From Chlorobiota bacterium (GTDB taxonomy: Bacteria > Bacteroidota > Ignavibacteria > OLB7): DNA of 64,000 nt. The translations under genes were made by a program, and so were the position numbers. Position 1 is the stretch's first letter; each line of letters opens with the position of its first letter. The stretch spans positions 4,288,954-4,352,953 of the forward strand of contig JADJXR010000001.1 in assembly GCA_016710285.1 (NCBI GenBank), given 5' to 3'. Shown in pieces: positions 17,997 through 27,449 of the stretch. Under the pieces are notes generated by a model. The model was not told where the DNA came from and made no database searches. It was given only the letters and a program-made list of their open reading frames with translations.

Positions 17997-18910
17997 TTTT
18001 CTTTTTTATTTGAAGATTTAGAGACGATCTTACTCCAAAGGTCTGTTCTTCCTTTGAATTCTAAAAAATCTTTGAGAGTCGTGATTTTTGTTGGCTTGCC
18101 ATTTTTCATCATCGTAGCTGAGCCATAATTCATCCAATACTCGTCGAACCATTCCTCTCCTAATTTGCTAAAAACTCCATTTTCATTCTTCAGGTCTTGT
18201 ATGTCAAGAATTGATCCAATATTTGCCGTGTTCCCTGACCCTTGTTTATCGCTCGCAATTTTCCATTTCTCTGCCGCAAAGAAATCAAAGTCTTTTATTA
18301 CCGAAGTAATGGATTTTAGATTTTTTATCGTTGTCACTTGACGCTCACTGCTTTTTTTGCTCAATAGGTCGAACTCTTCCTGAAGCTCTTGTACTTGAAA
18401 GGATTGAATTTCCGAAAGACTATCAAGGGAATCTGCTCGAGTGTAAATAATTCCTATGCAGTAATGTCCTAGATAATGATTGTATGGAAACTGAATGTTT
18501 TTGCTCTTTTCCCGCTCCTTAAAATACCCTCCGTGGCTACCAAGGGTAAACCCAGCGGTTTTATCATTTCTCCTGACAGTAGTTTTAATATCAACAGCAA
18601 ACTTCACGTCTTCATCATCTTTTCGTATGAACGTTAAATCAGGATACCAATTCTGTTTTTCAGCAAGAACAATATTAAAGCCAATGCTTTCAGCGAATTG
18701 CACGATTTGCGGAAAGATGTGTATTTCGAGGATTTTAGAAACGATTTTCGTATCGGAAGAAATCGTGTAGATGTTCTTATAAACATCAATAAAACCTTTT
18801 ATTGCCCAATCACCATTTTCAGTGGACACATACCTTTTGAGCTTGCCAGTGAAACTCTCAAGCTCTTTTTTAAACTCCATTTTATACTTCTTTCTATCCT
18901 TCGGCTGCAT
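17993..18910 (-). CDS. EcoRV-like type II restriction endonuclease
   Basis: A 305-residue protein with clear resemblance to EcoRV. Seen: SSDTKIVSKI near residue 51, the catalytic PD...D-x-K pattern with D91, D107 and K109 (YPDLTF, then VDIKTT), FTLGSHGGYF after it, and the loop GSGNTANIGS at 224-233. The last corresponds to the DNA-recognition loop GSGNTTNIGS remembered from EcoRV. The product is about 60 residues longer than EcoRV (about 245), mainly in an inserted helical stretch around 160-210 and at the ends. It is predicted to cut GATATC. It is AT-rich and coupled to the methylase gene. An internal start at residue 11 is possible. Confidence 0.9.
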   Translation of the reverse strand: MQPKDRKKYKMEFKKELESFTGKLKRYVSTENGDWAIKGFIDVYKNIYTISSDTKIVSKILEIHIFPQIVQFAESIGFNIVLAEKQNWYPDLTFIRKDDEDVKFAVDIKTTVRRNDKTAGFTLGSHGGYFKEREKSKNIQFPYNHYLGHYCIGIIYTRADSLDSLSEIQSFQVQELQEEFDLLSKKSSERQVTTIKNLKSITSVIKDFDFFAAEKWKIASDKQGSGNTANIGSILDIQDLKNENGVFSKLGEEWFDEYWMNYGSATMMKNGKPTKITTLKDFLEFKGRTDLWSKIVSKSSNKKEK

Positions 18911-19051
18911 TGCTTTGTTGTAAGAACATTGATTGCTTGGCTGACAAAGATATGGTTTACCACCGAGAATTCGCCGCCTGCAACGCCTCCAACCGCCACC
19001 TTGCCCGCTGAGTTCTTCCCCAAAAGATCTATGAACCAGCTCATAGACAAA

Positions 19052-19085
19052 CGGCGCAGATGATGCCCACCCATCACCTGCGCCG
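19052..19085 (-). terminator. Hairpin terminator after purA
   Basis: A long stem with one mismatch (outer arms CGGCGCAG and CTGCGCCG, inner arms TGATG and CATCA) lies 28 bp after the purA stop. On the minus strand it is followed by TTTGTC. Probably a rho-independent terminator. Confidence 0.7.
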
Positions 19086-19112
19086 ATTACATTCGCCGAT
19101 ATGCTGGCGTAA

Positions 19113-20378
19113 TTACCGGATCACGATCTGCTCACGCCCGGGGCCGGTGCCAAGATAGGTCACTTTTGCCCCAACGAACTCTTCGATGAACTTGATGTAA
19201 TCGCGGGCGGCGGCGGGCAGATCCTCCCACGTGCGACAACCTTCTAAGCTGGTGTTCCAGCCGGGGAGCATCTGGTACTGGGCATCCACCCGTTCAAGGC
19301 TGCCACATTCGCTGGGGAAATACTTCAGCGTCCGCCCGTCCAGTTGGTAGCCGGTGCAAACGCCGATCTCCGAAAAATTATTCAGCACGTCCAGCTTCGT
19401 CAGGACGATCTCGGTGATGCCGTTAATCATGGCCGAATAGCGGAGCGCGAACAGGTCCAGCCAGCCGCAGCGGCGCGGGCGGCCAGTGGTTGCGCCGAAC
19501 TCCGCCCCCTCGCTCCGCAAACGCTCCCCAACCTCGTCGTGTAGCTCGGTGGGGAATGGCCCGTTGCCAACGCGGGTGCTGTACGCCTTGACGATCCCGA
19601 TCACCCCGGTGATGGCCGTTGGCGGCAATCCCAACCCCGTGCAGGCCCCGCCAGAGGTTGGCGAGGAGCTGGTGACAAACGGATAGGTCCCGTGGTCAAC
19701 ATCCAACAACGCCCCTTGCGCCCCTTCCAGCAGCAACCGTTTCCCGCTGCGCCACGCTTCGTTCAGATACGACGTGGTGTCGGTGATATACTCATCTATC
19801 TGCTTATCGAACTCTAGATATTCCGCCACCGTTTTCTCAACATCTAACTCCGGAGCATCATAGACTTTGCGGAACCATTCGTTTTTTTCGGCAATGGCGC
19901 GGCGCAGTTTGGCCTCCAACAACGTCCGGTCCAGCAGGTCCACAATGCGGATGCCGGAGCGGTTGTATTTGTCAATGTAGGCAGGGCCGATTCCCCGCCC
20001 GGTGGTTCCAATCTTCTGGTCGCTTTCCTGAAGCTGGTCCAGCAGTTTGTGGTACGGCATGATAAGATGCGCCTTGTGGCTGATCTTCAGCCGCCCGCTC
20101 ATGGAGATGCCCAGCGACTCCAACCGCCGGATTTCATCCATCAACGCCACCGGGTCAATCACCACTCCGTTGCCAATCACGCAGGTGACACCGTCGTGAA
20201 GGATGCCGGAAGGAATCAGATGGAGCACATATTTTTTCCCATCCACAACAATGGTATGCCCTGCGTTTGCGCCCCCTTGATACCGCGCAACAACGTCCGA
20301 TTGCTCGGTTAGCAAATCCACAACTTTCCCCTTCCCCTCATCCCCCCACTGTGCACCGACGATAATTTTGACGCTCAT
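19113..20378 (-). CDS. purA: Adenylosuccinate synthase
   Basis: PurA (421 residues) makes adenylosuccinate from IMP, aspartate and GTP, the first step from IMP to AMP. Seen: the GTP-binding VGAQWGDEGKGKVVDLL at the N-terminus, QGGANAGHT, TTGRGIGPAY, LLEGAQGALLDVDHGTYPFV and GRPRRCGWLD, all hallmark segments. The start at 20378 gives standard length. It stands alone between the restriction pair and the STAS/secDF group and ends in a hairpin terminator. Confidence 0.97.
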   Translation of the reverse strand: MSVKIIVGAQWGDEGKGKVVDLLTEQSDVVARYQGGANAGHTIVVDGKKYVLHLIPSGILHDGVTCVIGNGVVIDPVALMDEIRRLESLGISMSGRLKISHKAHLIMPYHKLLDQLQESDQKIGTTGRGIGPAYIDKYNRSGIRIVDLLDRTLLEAKLRRAIAEKNEWFRKVYDAPELDVEKTVAEYLEFDKQIDEYITDTTSYLNEAWRSGKRLLLEGAQGALLDVDHGTYPFVTSSSPTSGGACTGLGLPPTAITGVIGIVKAYSTRVGNGPFPTELHDEVGERLRSEGAEFGATTGRPRRCGWLDLFALRYSAMINGITEIVLTKLDVLNNFSEIGVCTGYQLDGRTLKYFPSECGSLERVDAQYQMLPGWNTSLEGCRTWEDLPAAARDYIKFIEEFVGAKVTYLGTGPGREQIVIR

Positions 20379-20544
20379 GGTAGTGGTTTTTTCGGAACAT
20401 GAAACAGCCCCGATTCCGCAATCAGCCACGCACGTGGCGTTGCAGGAATCGGAGCATGAAGATTGTGTGGTCGTGTGGCGGCCATGATGAACTCATAGCC
20501 ACCGTTGGCCACCCCGCGCCGGGCATCGGCGCGCAGGCGGGCAT

Positions 20545-20871
20545 TTAGGCAAGCGCATCTTCGCGCGTGGCGAAGGTGCGGAACACGGCATCTAAGCGGG
20601 TCATCTTGAACAGGCTTAGAATTTTTTGGTTGGCACCAACAACGCAGAATTCCCCGCCAGCCCCGCGAACGGTTTTTGCGGCCCCCACCAGCATTCCCAA
20701 CCCCGAGCTGTTCATCAGCTCCACGGCGTTAAGGTCCACCACCACCCGGCGCGCACCACCACGAACCAACTCCCCCACGCCGCTGGTGAACTCCATGGCA
20801 TCGGCACCGCCAAGCACATCGCCGTTGATAACGATAATCGCAGGTTCCGTCTGTTCAACCGTGAATTTCAT
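20545..20871 (-). CDS. STAS-domain anti-anti-sigma factor
   Basis: A 108-residue single STAS domain of the SpoIIAA/RsbV type. These proteins bind anti-sigma kinases and are switched by phosphorylation of a Ser or Thr in a segment like VELMNSSGLGMLVGA, which is present here (SS at the expected place). The start at 20871 fits the family; the longer frame runs into secF. It lies 31 bp after secF on the same strand. No partner kinase is in the window, so its target is unknown. Confidence 0.85.
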   Translation of the reverse strand: MKFTVEQTEPAIIVINGDVLGGADAMEFTSGVGELVRGGARRVVVDLNAVELMNSSGLGMLVGAAKTVRGAGGEFCVVGANQKILSLFKMTRLDAVFRTFATREDALA

Positions 20872-20902
20872 GGGAGTTAGGGGAATAAAGGGTTCAAGGT
20901 TT

Positions 20903-21916
20903 TTACCGCGCCACCGCTGCGGCTTTGCGTTGGCGGGTTTCTTCGATAAGGCGCTGCGTGTGCTCGGCAAAGTCACGCTCGGCACGTGGGTCCAGCTTCC
21001 CTTGCTTCACAAGCACGCTGATAACGAACGCGCTGGCGATGTAGATGGAGGAGTAGGTTCCGGTGATAATGCCCACCAACATCGTGAACGCAAAGCCGTT
21101 CAGAACCTCGCCCGAGAAAAGCAACAGGATCACCAGCACCAGCGCAACCGTCAACGAGGTGTTGATGGTGCGGGGAAGCGTTTCGTTGATGGAGCGGTTC
21201 ATCAACATCATCAGGTTTTCGCCGCGATGCAGCTTGCGGTTCTCGCGGATACGGTCGAAGATGATCACCGTGTCGTTGATGGAGAAACCAACCACCGTCA
21301 GGAACGCGGCCAGCATCCCCATGTTCATCTCCAAGTTCAGCCCAAACACTCCGTTGAAAATCACCGCAAGGGCGAAGGCCACCAGAACGTCGTGGACAAG
21401 GGCGATCACCGCGCCAAGCCCAAACAGGAACTCGAACCGGAAGGTGATGTACAGCAAGATGGCGATCACCGAGACGATCACCGCAAGCAACGCTTTGCCC
21501 CGCATCTCCTTGCCAACTTTTGGGCCGATGTTATCCACCTTCAACAGCGTCATGGTGTTGCCAGGGAAGGCGGACTGGATTTTTTCTTGCAGGGTCCGCG
21601 CCAGCTTGTTGGCTTCCCCTGTGCTAACAGTGGCAGCTTCCTGCTTCACACGGATCAGCACTTTGTCGTCGCCGCCGTACGATTTCAATTCCGACCCTTT
21701 GAAGCCAGCGTTATCCACGGCGGTGCGGATTTCATCAAGCGGAATAACCTTTGCGAATTTGAAGGCAGCCTCGGTTCCCCCCTCGAAGTCAATGCCGAAC
21801 TCAACGCCGCGGATAAACGCCGCGATAAGCCCCGCAACGGTGATTGCTGCCGAGACCCAGTAGAAGAACCGGCGTTTGCCGATGAAGTCAATATGTGTGT
21901 TGCTGAAAAATTGCAT
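20903..21916 (-). CDS. secF: Protein translocase subunit SecF
   Basis: SecF (337 residues), which with SecD uses the proton gradient to pull proteins through SecYEG. Seen: the N-terminal GVEFGIDFEGGTE motif, six predicted membrane segments, and VVGFSINDTVIIFDRIRENR, the SecD/F family signature. It is 71 bp downstream of secD and ends in a basic tail. Confidence 0.95.
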   Translation of the reverse strand: MQFFSNTHIDFIGKRRFFYWVSAAITVAGLIAAFIRGVEFGIDFEGGTEAAFKFAKVIPLDEIRTAVDNAGFKGSELKSYGGDDKVLIRVKQEAATVSTGEANKLARTLQEKIQSAFPGNTMTLLKVDNIGPKVGKEMRGKALLAVIVSVIAILLYITFRFEFLFGLGAVIALVHDVLVAFALAVIFNGVFGLNLEMNMGMLAAFLTVVGFSINDTVIIFDRIRENRKLHRGENLMMLMNRSINETLPRTINTSLTVALVLVILLLFSGEVLNGFAFTMLVGIITGTYSSIYIASAFVISVLVKQGKLDPRAERDFAEHTQRLIEETRQRKAAAVAR

Positions 21917-21987
21917 AGCCTACGTTCGTTCAATGTTCAGTGTGTGGACTGTTGACCCGCGACGCATCATCACGTCAGCGTTGTTGG

Positions 21988-24177
21988 TTAGGCGCGGGCC
22001 TGTTGGGCTTCGGTGACTTTGCGAGACTTCGGTTGGCCAAAGTTGATCGAGGTTGCCCCCCGATCCAGCATAATCATAAAGACTGTTTTGGTCATAAAGA
22101 CCGCCGTGAACAGGGTGGCCAGAATACCGATGATAAGCGTCACGGCAAAGCCCTGGATTGGACCGGTGCCGAACACAAACAGGATGATACCGGTGATGAT
22201 CGTGGTCAAGTGGGTATCAATAATTGCGGCGAACGCTTTGTTGTAGCCGTCGTTGACCGCTTGGTGCAATCCGCGCCCGCGCGCAAGCTCCTCGCGGATG
22301 CGCTCGTAGATCAGGATGTTGCCATCCACTGCCATGCCGATGGTGACCACCAAGCCGCCAATGCCAGGAAGCGTCAGCGTGGCTTGCAGCGCGGCAAGCA
22401 CCGCCATTGTTAGATAGACGTTAATAATCACCGCCACATCGGCAACCACCCCACCGAAGGCGTAATACATCGCCATGAACAGCACCACCAACAAAGCGGC
22501 AAGCAACATCGAGTTGATCCCTTTATTGATGGAGTCCTCACCAAGCGACGGGCCAACGATCCGTTCTTCGATGATTTTAATCGGTGCTTTTAACGCACCA
22601 GCTTTCAGGACGATTGCAAGAAGCTCGGCCTCTTGAAGATCGCGCGAGCCGGTGATCTGGGAGCTTCCGCCGGCGATGCGGTTTTGCACGGTTGGTGCCG
22701 AATAGACCGCCGAGTCCAGCACAATCGCCACCCGCTTCTTGATGTTCTTTCCGGTGATGTCGGCCCAGCGGTCGGATCCGTCGTCGCTCATCTCCATGTG
22801 GACCACAGGGCGGCCCGTCATGTTGTCGAAGTTCTTCGTCGCGTCGGTGATGACCTCGCCGGTTAGCTCGGCATCGCGGGTGACAACGAACATGCTGAAG
22901 ATTGCCTGCGGGTCATCTTTCTTGTTGGTTTGGCTTTCGCCGTGGGCCGAGAATGCCACCACCATATCCTCAGGGATCACCGCACGGACATCGGGGCGCG
23001 CCAAGTATTCGCGGATTTTCTCCACACCGGCTTTGCTGGTGTAGAAATCATACTGCCCTTTTGGGAAGCTGCTGGCTTGGCCTCCGTAAATCGCCGTCAC
23101 ATCCTCCCCTTTTGCGTCCGAGTTTTGGCGGTAGATCGTCTGGAACAAGGTGGAGAATGGATGATCGGCCACGTACCGCTTCCCTTTCTCCTCGTCGCTT
23201 AGCCCCTTGTATGGGTCGTTCGGGTCGCCAGCGGTGTCGGCAGGTTTTGCCGCGCTGTCGTTTCCGGTTTTCTTGCTGCTGTCGTTTTGGGCAAGCTGGG
23301 TGTTCGTGTCGGCTGGTGCCTTCTTGGCGGAGTCGCCCTTCTTGGCAGTGTCCACTTTCTTTGCCACTGCAGTGCTGTCAATCTTGGCCGCGCCGCTGTC
23401 CTGTTTGGCAATGGTGGTGTCGGCAGCCGCCTTCTTGGCGGTGTCGTTCGGGTTGACTTTCCCGGCCAGCACTTGGTCAATTTTCTTGAAGACCTCAATC
23501 ACATCGGTCCCATCTTTCACCAGCTTGAACTCTAGACGTGCGGTGGTCTGCAGCAGGCCGCGCACTTCTTCCTCGTTCTTCGCACCAGGAAGCTCCACAA
23601 TGATGCGGCGCCCGGTTTTGGTGATTGATGGCTCGGTAACGCCGTAGCGGTCAATGCGGCGGCGGATCACCTCTTCGGCCTGGTTCACGGCCTCGTTGAT
23701 GTTCTGCCCCAGCTTGGCAAGGATCGCTTCATCGCTGATGTCTTCGCCAAGATTCAGGTCCGTGTAATAATCCAGCAGCGTGTGGCCGGTTGGGCCAACG
23801 TGTTGCTTGAAATTGCGGGCGAAGATGTCAATCACCGGTTCGTCGGAGAGTTTTGCCTCGCTCTCGGTGGCCTCAATCGCTTTGCGGAACGGGTCGTCAA
23901 TCGCGTCGCGGTTGGCGGTTTCCAGCAGCAATGCCGGCGCATCTACCTCCATGGTGATATAGATACCCCCCTGCAAATCAAGCCCTAACTTGATCCGCTT
24001 TGCGCGGGCATCCTCCCAATCTTCTCTGTGGATGGAGTCCCACTTGACCCGGGCAATGGAGTCCAGGGCGTTCCGTTCGCTATCCAGCGAGTAGAACCTG
24101 TAGGTTGGCCACAGGAAGAAGCCCGCCGCAATGATGGACAGGGCGATAAGAATCAGACGAGTTGTTGTGGATTTCAC
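21988..24177 (-). CDS. secD: Protein translocase subunit SecD with a low-complexity insert
   Basis: SecD (729 residues). Seen: an N-terminal membrane helix, LGLDLQGGIYITMEVD, the periplasmic P1 region, and a C-terminal membrane block with IGMAVDGNILIYERIREELA. The GTG at 24177 is chosen because GGAG lies eight bases upstream; another GTG at 24210 has no such site. Odd: a stretch of about 85 residues rich in Ala, Asp, Lys, Thr and Ser (roughly 23200-23460) interrupts the periplasmic part. Such flexible inserts are expected to loop out. It pairs with secF directly downstream. Confidence 0.94.
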   Translation of the reverse strand: MKSTTTRLILIALSIIAAGFFLWPTYRFYSLDSERNALDSIARVKWDSIHREDWEDARAKRIKLGLDLQGGIYITMEVDAPALLLETANRDAIDDPFRKAIEATESEAKLSDEPVIDIFARNFKQHVGPTGHTLLDYYTDLNLGEDISDEAILAKLGQNINEAVNQAEEVIRRRIDRYGVTEPSITKTGRRIIVELPGAKNEEEVRGLLQTTARLEFKLVKDGTDVIEVFKKIDQVLAGKVNPNDTAKKAAADTTIAKQDSGAAKIDSTAVAKKVDTAKKGDSAKKAPADTNTQLAQNDSSKKTGNDSAAKPADTAGDPNDPYKGLSDEEKGKRYVADHPFSTLFQTIYRQNSDAKGEDVTAIYGGQASSFPKGQYDFYTSKAGVEKIREYLARPDVRAVIPEDMVVAFSAHGESQTNKKDDPQAIFSMFVVTRDAELTGEVITDATKNFDNMTGRPVVHMEMSDDGSDRWADITGKNIKKRVAIVLDSAVYSAPTVQNRIAGGSSQITGSRDLQEAELLAIVLKAGALKAPIKIIEERIVGPSLGEDSINKGINSMLLAALLVVLFMAMYYAFGGVVADVAVIINVYLTMAVLAALQATLTLPGIGGLVVTIGMAVDGNILIYERIREELARGRGLHQAVNDGYNKAFAAIIDTHLTTIITGIILFVFGTGPIQGFAVTLIIGILATLFTAVFMTKTVFMIMLDRGATSINFGQPKSRKVTEAQQARA

Positions 24178-24539
24178 TGACGCAGCTCCGCAAAGGTTTT
24201 GATCTGGCACGCGTTTTCTTCCACGCCGCCAGGCTTCCGTACTTCGTGTTGAATCGGATTGTTGATCTGGGTTCTTGTAAGAAAGGCTTCAAATATAATC
24301 GCGACCGCTTGTTGCAGACAATAGCAAGTCGTGTGCGAGTTGTAAAACGATGAACGGGCGGGCGCAGGGGAATCGCCCCTTTCCCACACCCGTTTGGCGC
24401 GAAGGGAACACAAGGGGGCGGGGCATTGTTTCGGGCAGAACCGTGCCATTCGCCTTTTTTTTAGATTCTCCGCGCAAAGATTCTACCAGGCCACCAAAAT
24501 TTCCCTTCCCATCCCACCGCTTCCTTCGTAGTTTCCTTC
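24178..24539. promoter_or_regulatory. Divergent promoter region between secD and recQ
   Basis: A 362-bp gap between divergent genes that must hold promoters for both. No gene is supported. A run of eight T lies just upstream of recQ, but no promoter box was assigned. Confidence 0.4.
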
Positions 24540-27200
24540 ATGCTTGAATCCGCACGACCACACAACGCTACCGAAGCACTGCAACGCTTCTTTGGTTACT
24601 CCACGTTCCGGCCCGGGCAGGAGGAGATCATCCAGTCGGCACTTTCCGGGCGCGACACGCTGGTGATTATGCCAACCGGCGGCGGAAAATCCCTGTGCTA
24701 CCAAGTCCCCGCGCTGCTGCTGAAAGGGGTGACGCTGGTCGTCTCCCCGCTGATTGCCTTGATGAAAGACCAAGTGGATGCCCTTGCTTCGCGCGGGGTG
24801 CGGGCAACCACCATCAACTCCACTCTAGAGTTCCCCGAAGTCCGCCAGCGGATGACCGACATCCGCTACGGGCTTTATTCCCTGGTCTATGTTGCCCCCG
24901 AGCGGTTCGAAAGCCCGAAATTTCTTGAGCTTATCCGCGAGGTCCAAATCTCCCTGTTCGCCGTTGACGAAGCCCATTGCATCAGCGAGTGGGGCCACGA
25001 TTTCCGCCCAAGCTACTTGCGGCTGGGGGAAGCGATCAACGAGCTTAACCGCCCCCCGGTGCTGGCCCTAACCGCCACGGCAACCCCGTACGTCCAGGAA
25101 GACATCATCGCCCAGCTTCGCCTGAAGGAACCGCGAAGGTTCGTGCGGGGGTTCGACCGCCCCAACCTTAATTACAAGGTCATCACCCCCGAAAACAAGG
25201 AGGCGGAGCTACGGGGAATTTTGAGCAAGGAGCTGCAGCGGGACGGCTCCACGATCATCTACTGCGGAACCCGAAAGAATGTGGAGAGCGTCGGGACGAT
25301 GCTTCATGCCGAACGGTTCCCGGTGACGATCTACCACGCGGGGCTTCCCGATGCCAACCGCACCACCGCGCAGGAGGCGTTCATCAGCGGGCGGGCGCGG
25401 TGCATTGTGGCCACCAACGCTTTTGGAATGGGGATTGATAAAGCCGACGTGCGGAACGTGATCCACATGGACCTTCCTGGCTCGATTGAAGCCTACTACC
25501 AAGAAGCCGGGCGCGCCGGGCGCGACGGGTCCCCAAGCGATTGCGCCATCCTGTACCAAACCCGCGACCGCCGTTTGCAGGAGTTCTTCATCCGCAACAC
25601 CTACCCCGACCGCTCGGCCATTGATGCCGTCTATGATGCCATGTGGGACATGGTTCGCGTTGGATTGGGAAGCCGCTACGAAGGGGTGTTCGTCCCCGAC
25701 GAACGGGACCTTATTGGGCGAGCAAAAATTCATGGGTCCGCACTCCATGGGATTTTGGGAGCGTTGGAGAAGAACGAGATCATCCGGAAAGTGCGTGCCG
25801 AACGATTGGGCGGAATCCGATTCCTTGCCGATAGCCGCGAGATTCAACACTACTACCAACTTACCCGCGACGAGAACCGGAAGAAGACCATCACCGCACT
25901 GCTGCGAACGCTGGGCGGCGCATCCCTTAGCCGCGAAACATTGTTCAACCCGGAAGAGCTTGCGCGGAAGCACGACATCCCGTTCGAGGCGTTCGAGCAA
26001 AGCCTGCGGGCCTTGATGGCAAGCCGCCTTATTCAATACTCACCCCCAACCGCCGGAACCGGATATCAGTTCGTGCAGGAACGCCTCCCGATCCGCAACG
26101 TCCGGATTGACGAACGCTCCATTGAGCTTTCCCGCAACCGCGCGCTTACCAAGCTGGACGCAATGGAACGCTACGCCCAAACGCTTGGCTGCCGCCGCGA
26201 TTTTATCCTGGAATATTTCTGTGCCGAGATTGAAACGCCACGCTGCGGCCACTGCGACAACTGCCACACCGGGGCCGACCGCAAGCCGATGGAGCTTCGC
26301 CCGCAAACCCGCCGCGCAATGGAGCAACTGCTGGCCACCGCCCACGAGCTTGGCGGGCGGTTCGGCAAAATGACCCTTGTTGACCTGCTTCGCGGGACCA
26401 CAAACCCAACGATTGCAAAGTTCCGGCTGGAGACCTACCCCCGCTTTGGCGAGCTACGGGAGATGGACCGCCGCGAGCTTGCCGACATCGCCACACAACT
26501 GATTGATAAAGGATTGTTGGAAAGCGCGATGGCGGTGAAACCCACCGTGAAGATCACCCCGGCGGGAAGGGAAGCGGTGGCGCATCTGGCTCTGAAAAAA
26601 TTCACCATTGGCTGGAGCGGGAACGAAACCGAGCGCAGCCGCAACCCCAAAGTGCTGGAGCTTCTTCAGCAGGAGCGCGACCGGCTTGGGCGTGCCGAGG
26701 GACTGCGCCCGCAAGCAATCTGCCCCGATGATCTTCTTGTTTCCATTGCGAACGAACTCCCCACCAGCCGCACCGATTTCATGGAGATTGCCGGGATGAC
26801 CGAAGCAACCTACGGCATCTGCGGCGCGCCATTTATCGCCCTGATTGAGCAGCTACAGGCCGAGGAGACATGGCAGGAAGAGACTCCGCAAGGAATCCCC
26901 GACCGGCTGAAACGGACCTACCTACTCTATCAAGATGGCGGCGACCTTGAGGAAATCTCGCGCCGTTCGTCGCGGCAGCCCTCGACCGTCAGCAGCCACA
27001 TCGAGGAGTTGATAACGCTGGGGGTGGAGCTGGACATCCGGCGGTTTGTTCCGCAGGGGATTATCAAGGCCGTGGCCCAGGAGCTTCAGCGGATCCCGTA
27101 CGCCTCGCTCCGTGACCTGCGTGGGCTAATTGGGAACGCCGTTGATTACCCCCAGCTTCGGATTGCAGCCGCATGGGTGCGCGCCGGGCGGGAAGAGTGA
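24540..27200 (+). CDS. recQ: ATP-dependent DNA helicase RecQ, long form
   Basis: An 886-residue RecQ-family 3'-5' DNA helicase involved in recombination repair. Seen: motif 0 near FRPGQEEII, Walker A MPTGGGKS with K50, Walker B DEAH at 143-146, motif III LALTATAT, motif VI QEAGRAGRDG, and the zinc site formed by C551, C569, C572 and C575. After the RQC winged helix come about 300 extra residues, longer than the common 600-residue RecQ. They include SRQPSTVSSHIEELITLGVE, a helix-turn-helix of the type found at the C-terminus of some long RecQ proteins. No clear Shine-Dalgarno precedes the ATG. Confidence 0.93.
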   Translation: MLESARPHNATEALQRFFGYSTFRPGQEEIIQSALSGRDTLVIMPTGGGKSLCYQVPALLLKGVTLVVSPLIALMKDQVDALASRGVRATTINSTLEFPEVRQRMTDIRYGLYSLVYVAPERFESPKFLELIREVQISLFAVDEAHCISEWGHDFRPSYLRLGEAINELNRPPVLALTATATPYVQEDIIAQLRLKEPRRFVRGFDRPNLNYKVITPENKEAELRGILSKELQRDGSTIIYCGTRKNVESVGTMLHAERFPVTIYHAGLPDANRTTAQEAFISGRARCIVATNAFGMGIDKADVRNVIHMDLPGSIEAYYQEAGRAGRDGSPSDCAILYQTRDRRLQEFFIRNTYPDRSAIDAVYDAMWDMVRVGLGSRYEGVFVPDERDLIGRAKIHGSALHGILGALEKNEIIRKVRAERLGGIRFLADSREIQHYYQLTRDENRKKTITALLRTLGGASLSRETLFNPEELARKHDIPFEAFEQSLRALMASRLIQYSPPTAGTGYQFVQERLPIRNVRIDERSIELSRNRALTKLDAMERYAQTLGCRRDFILEYFCAEIETPRCGHCDNCHTGADRKPMELRPQTRRAMEQLLATAHELGGRFGKMTLVDLLRGTTNPTIAKFRLETYPRFGELREMDRRELADIATQLIDKGLLESAMAVKPTVKITPAGREAVAHLALKKFTIGWSGNETERSRNPKVLELLQQERDRLGRAEGLRPQAICPDDLLVSIANELPTSRTDFMEIAGMTEATYGICGAPFIALIEQLQAEETWQEETPQGIPDRLKRTYLLYQDGGDLEEISRRSSRQPSTVSSHIEELITLGVELDIRRFVPQGIIKAVAQELQRIPYASLRDLRGLIGNAVDYPQLRIAAAWVRAGREE

Positions 27201-27221
27201 GGTTCCGCCAAGTAACCGAAG

Positions 27222-27361
27222 GGTAGCGGCCCCGATCTTTATCGGGGCCCAGTGATACCGGTAGCGGCCCCGATCTTTATCGGGGCCCAGTCAGAGAAAG
27301 AAGAAAACGCCGAAGGCTAAAGACCTTTTATCAATCCCGACGGAAGTCGGGGCGGCTACCC
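27222..27361. repeat. Interspersed palindromic repeat cluster A
   Basis: Starts with GGTAGC and ends with GCTACC. It contains two copies of GGTAGCGGCCCCGAT...ATCGGGGCCCAG and one module with GCCGAAGGCTAAAGACC followed by a CCCGAC/GTCGGGG palindrome. Related elements lie at 35370-35783, 49886-49973 and 52510-52630. Confidence 0.85.
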
Positions 27362-27449
27362 GGCCAGTACAAGCCGCCGCACTTACTCCAATACCATTTC
27401 TTAGCATTTCCTTCGGCCATCTTCTTCCCTGTTTCCTACATTTGCAGCC

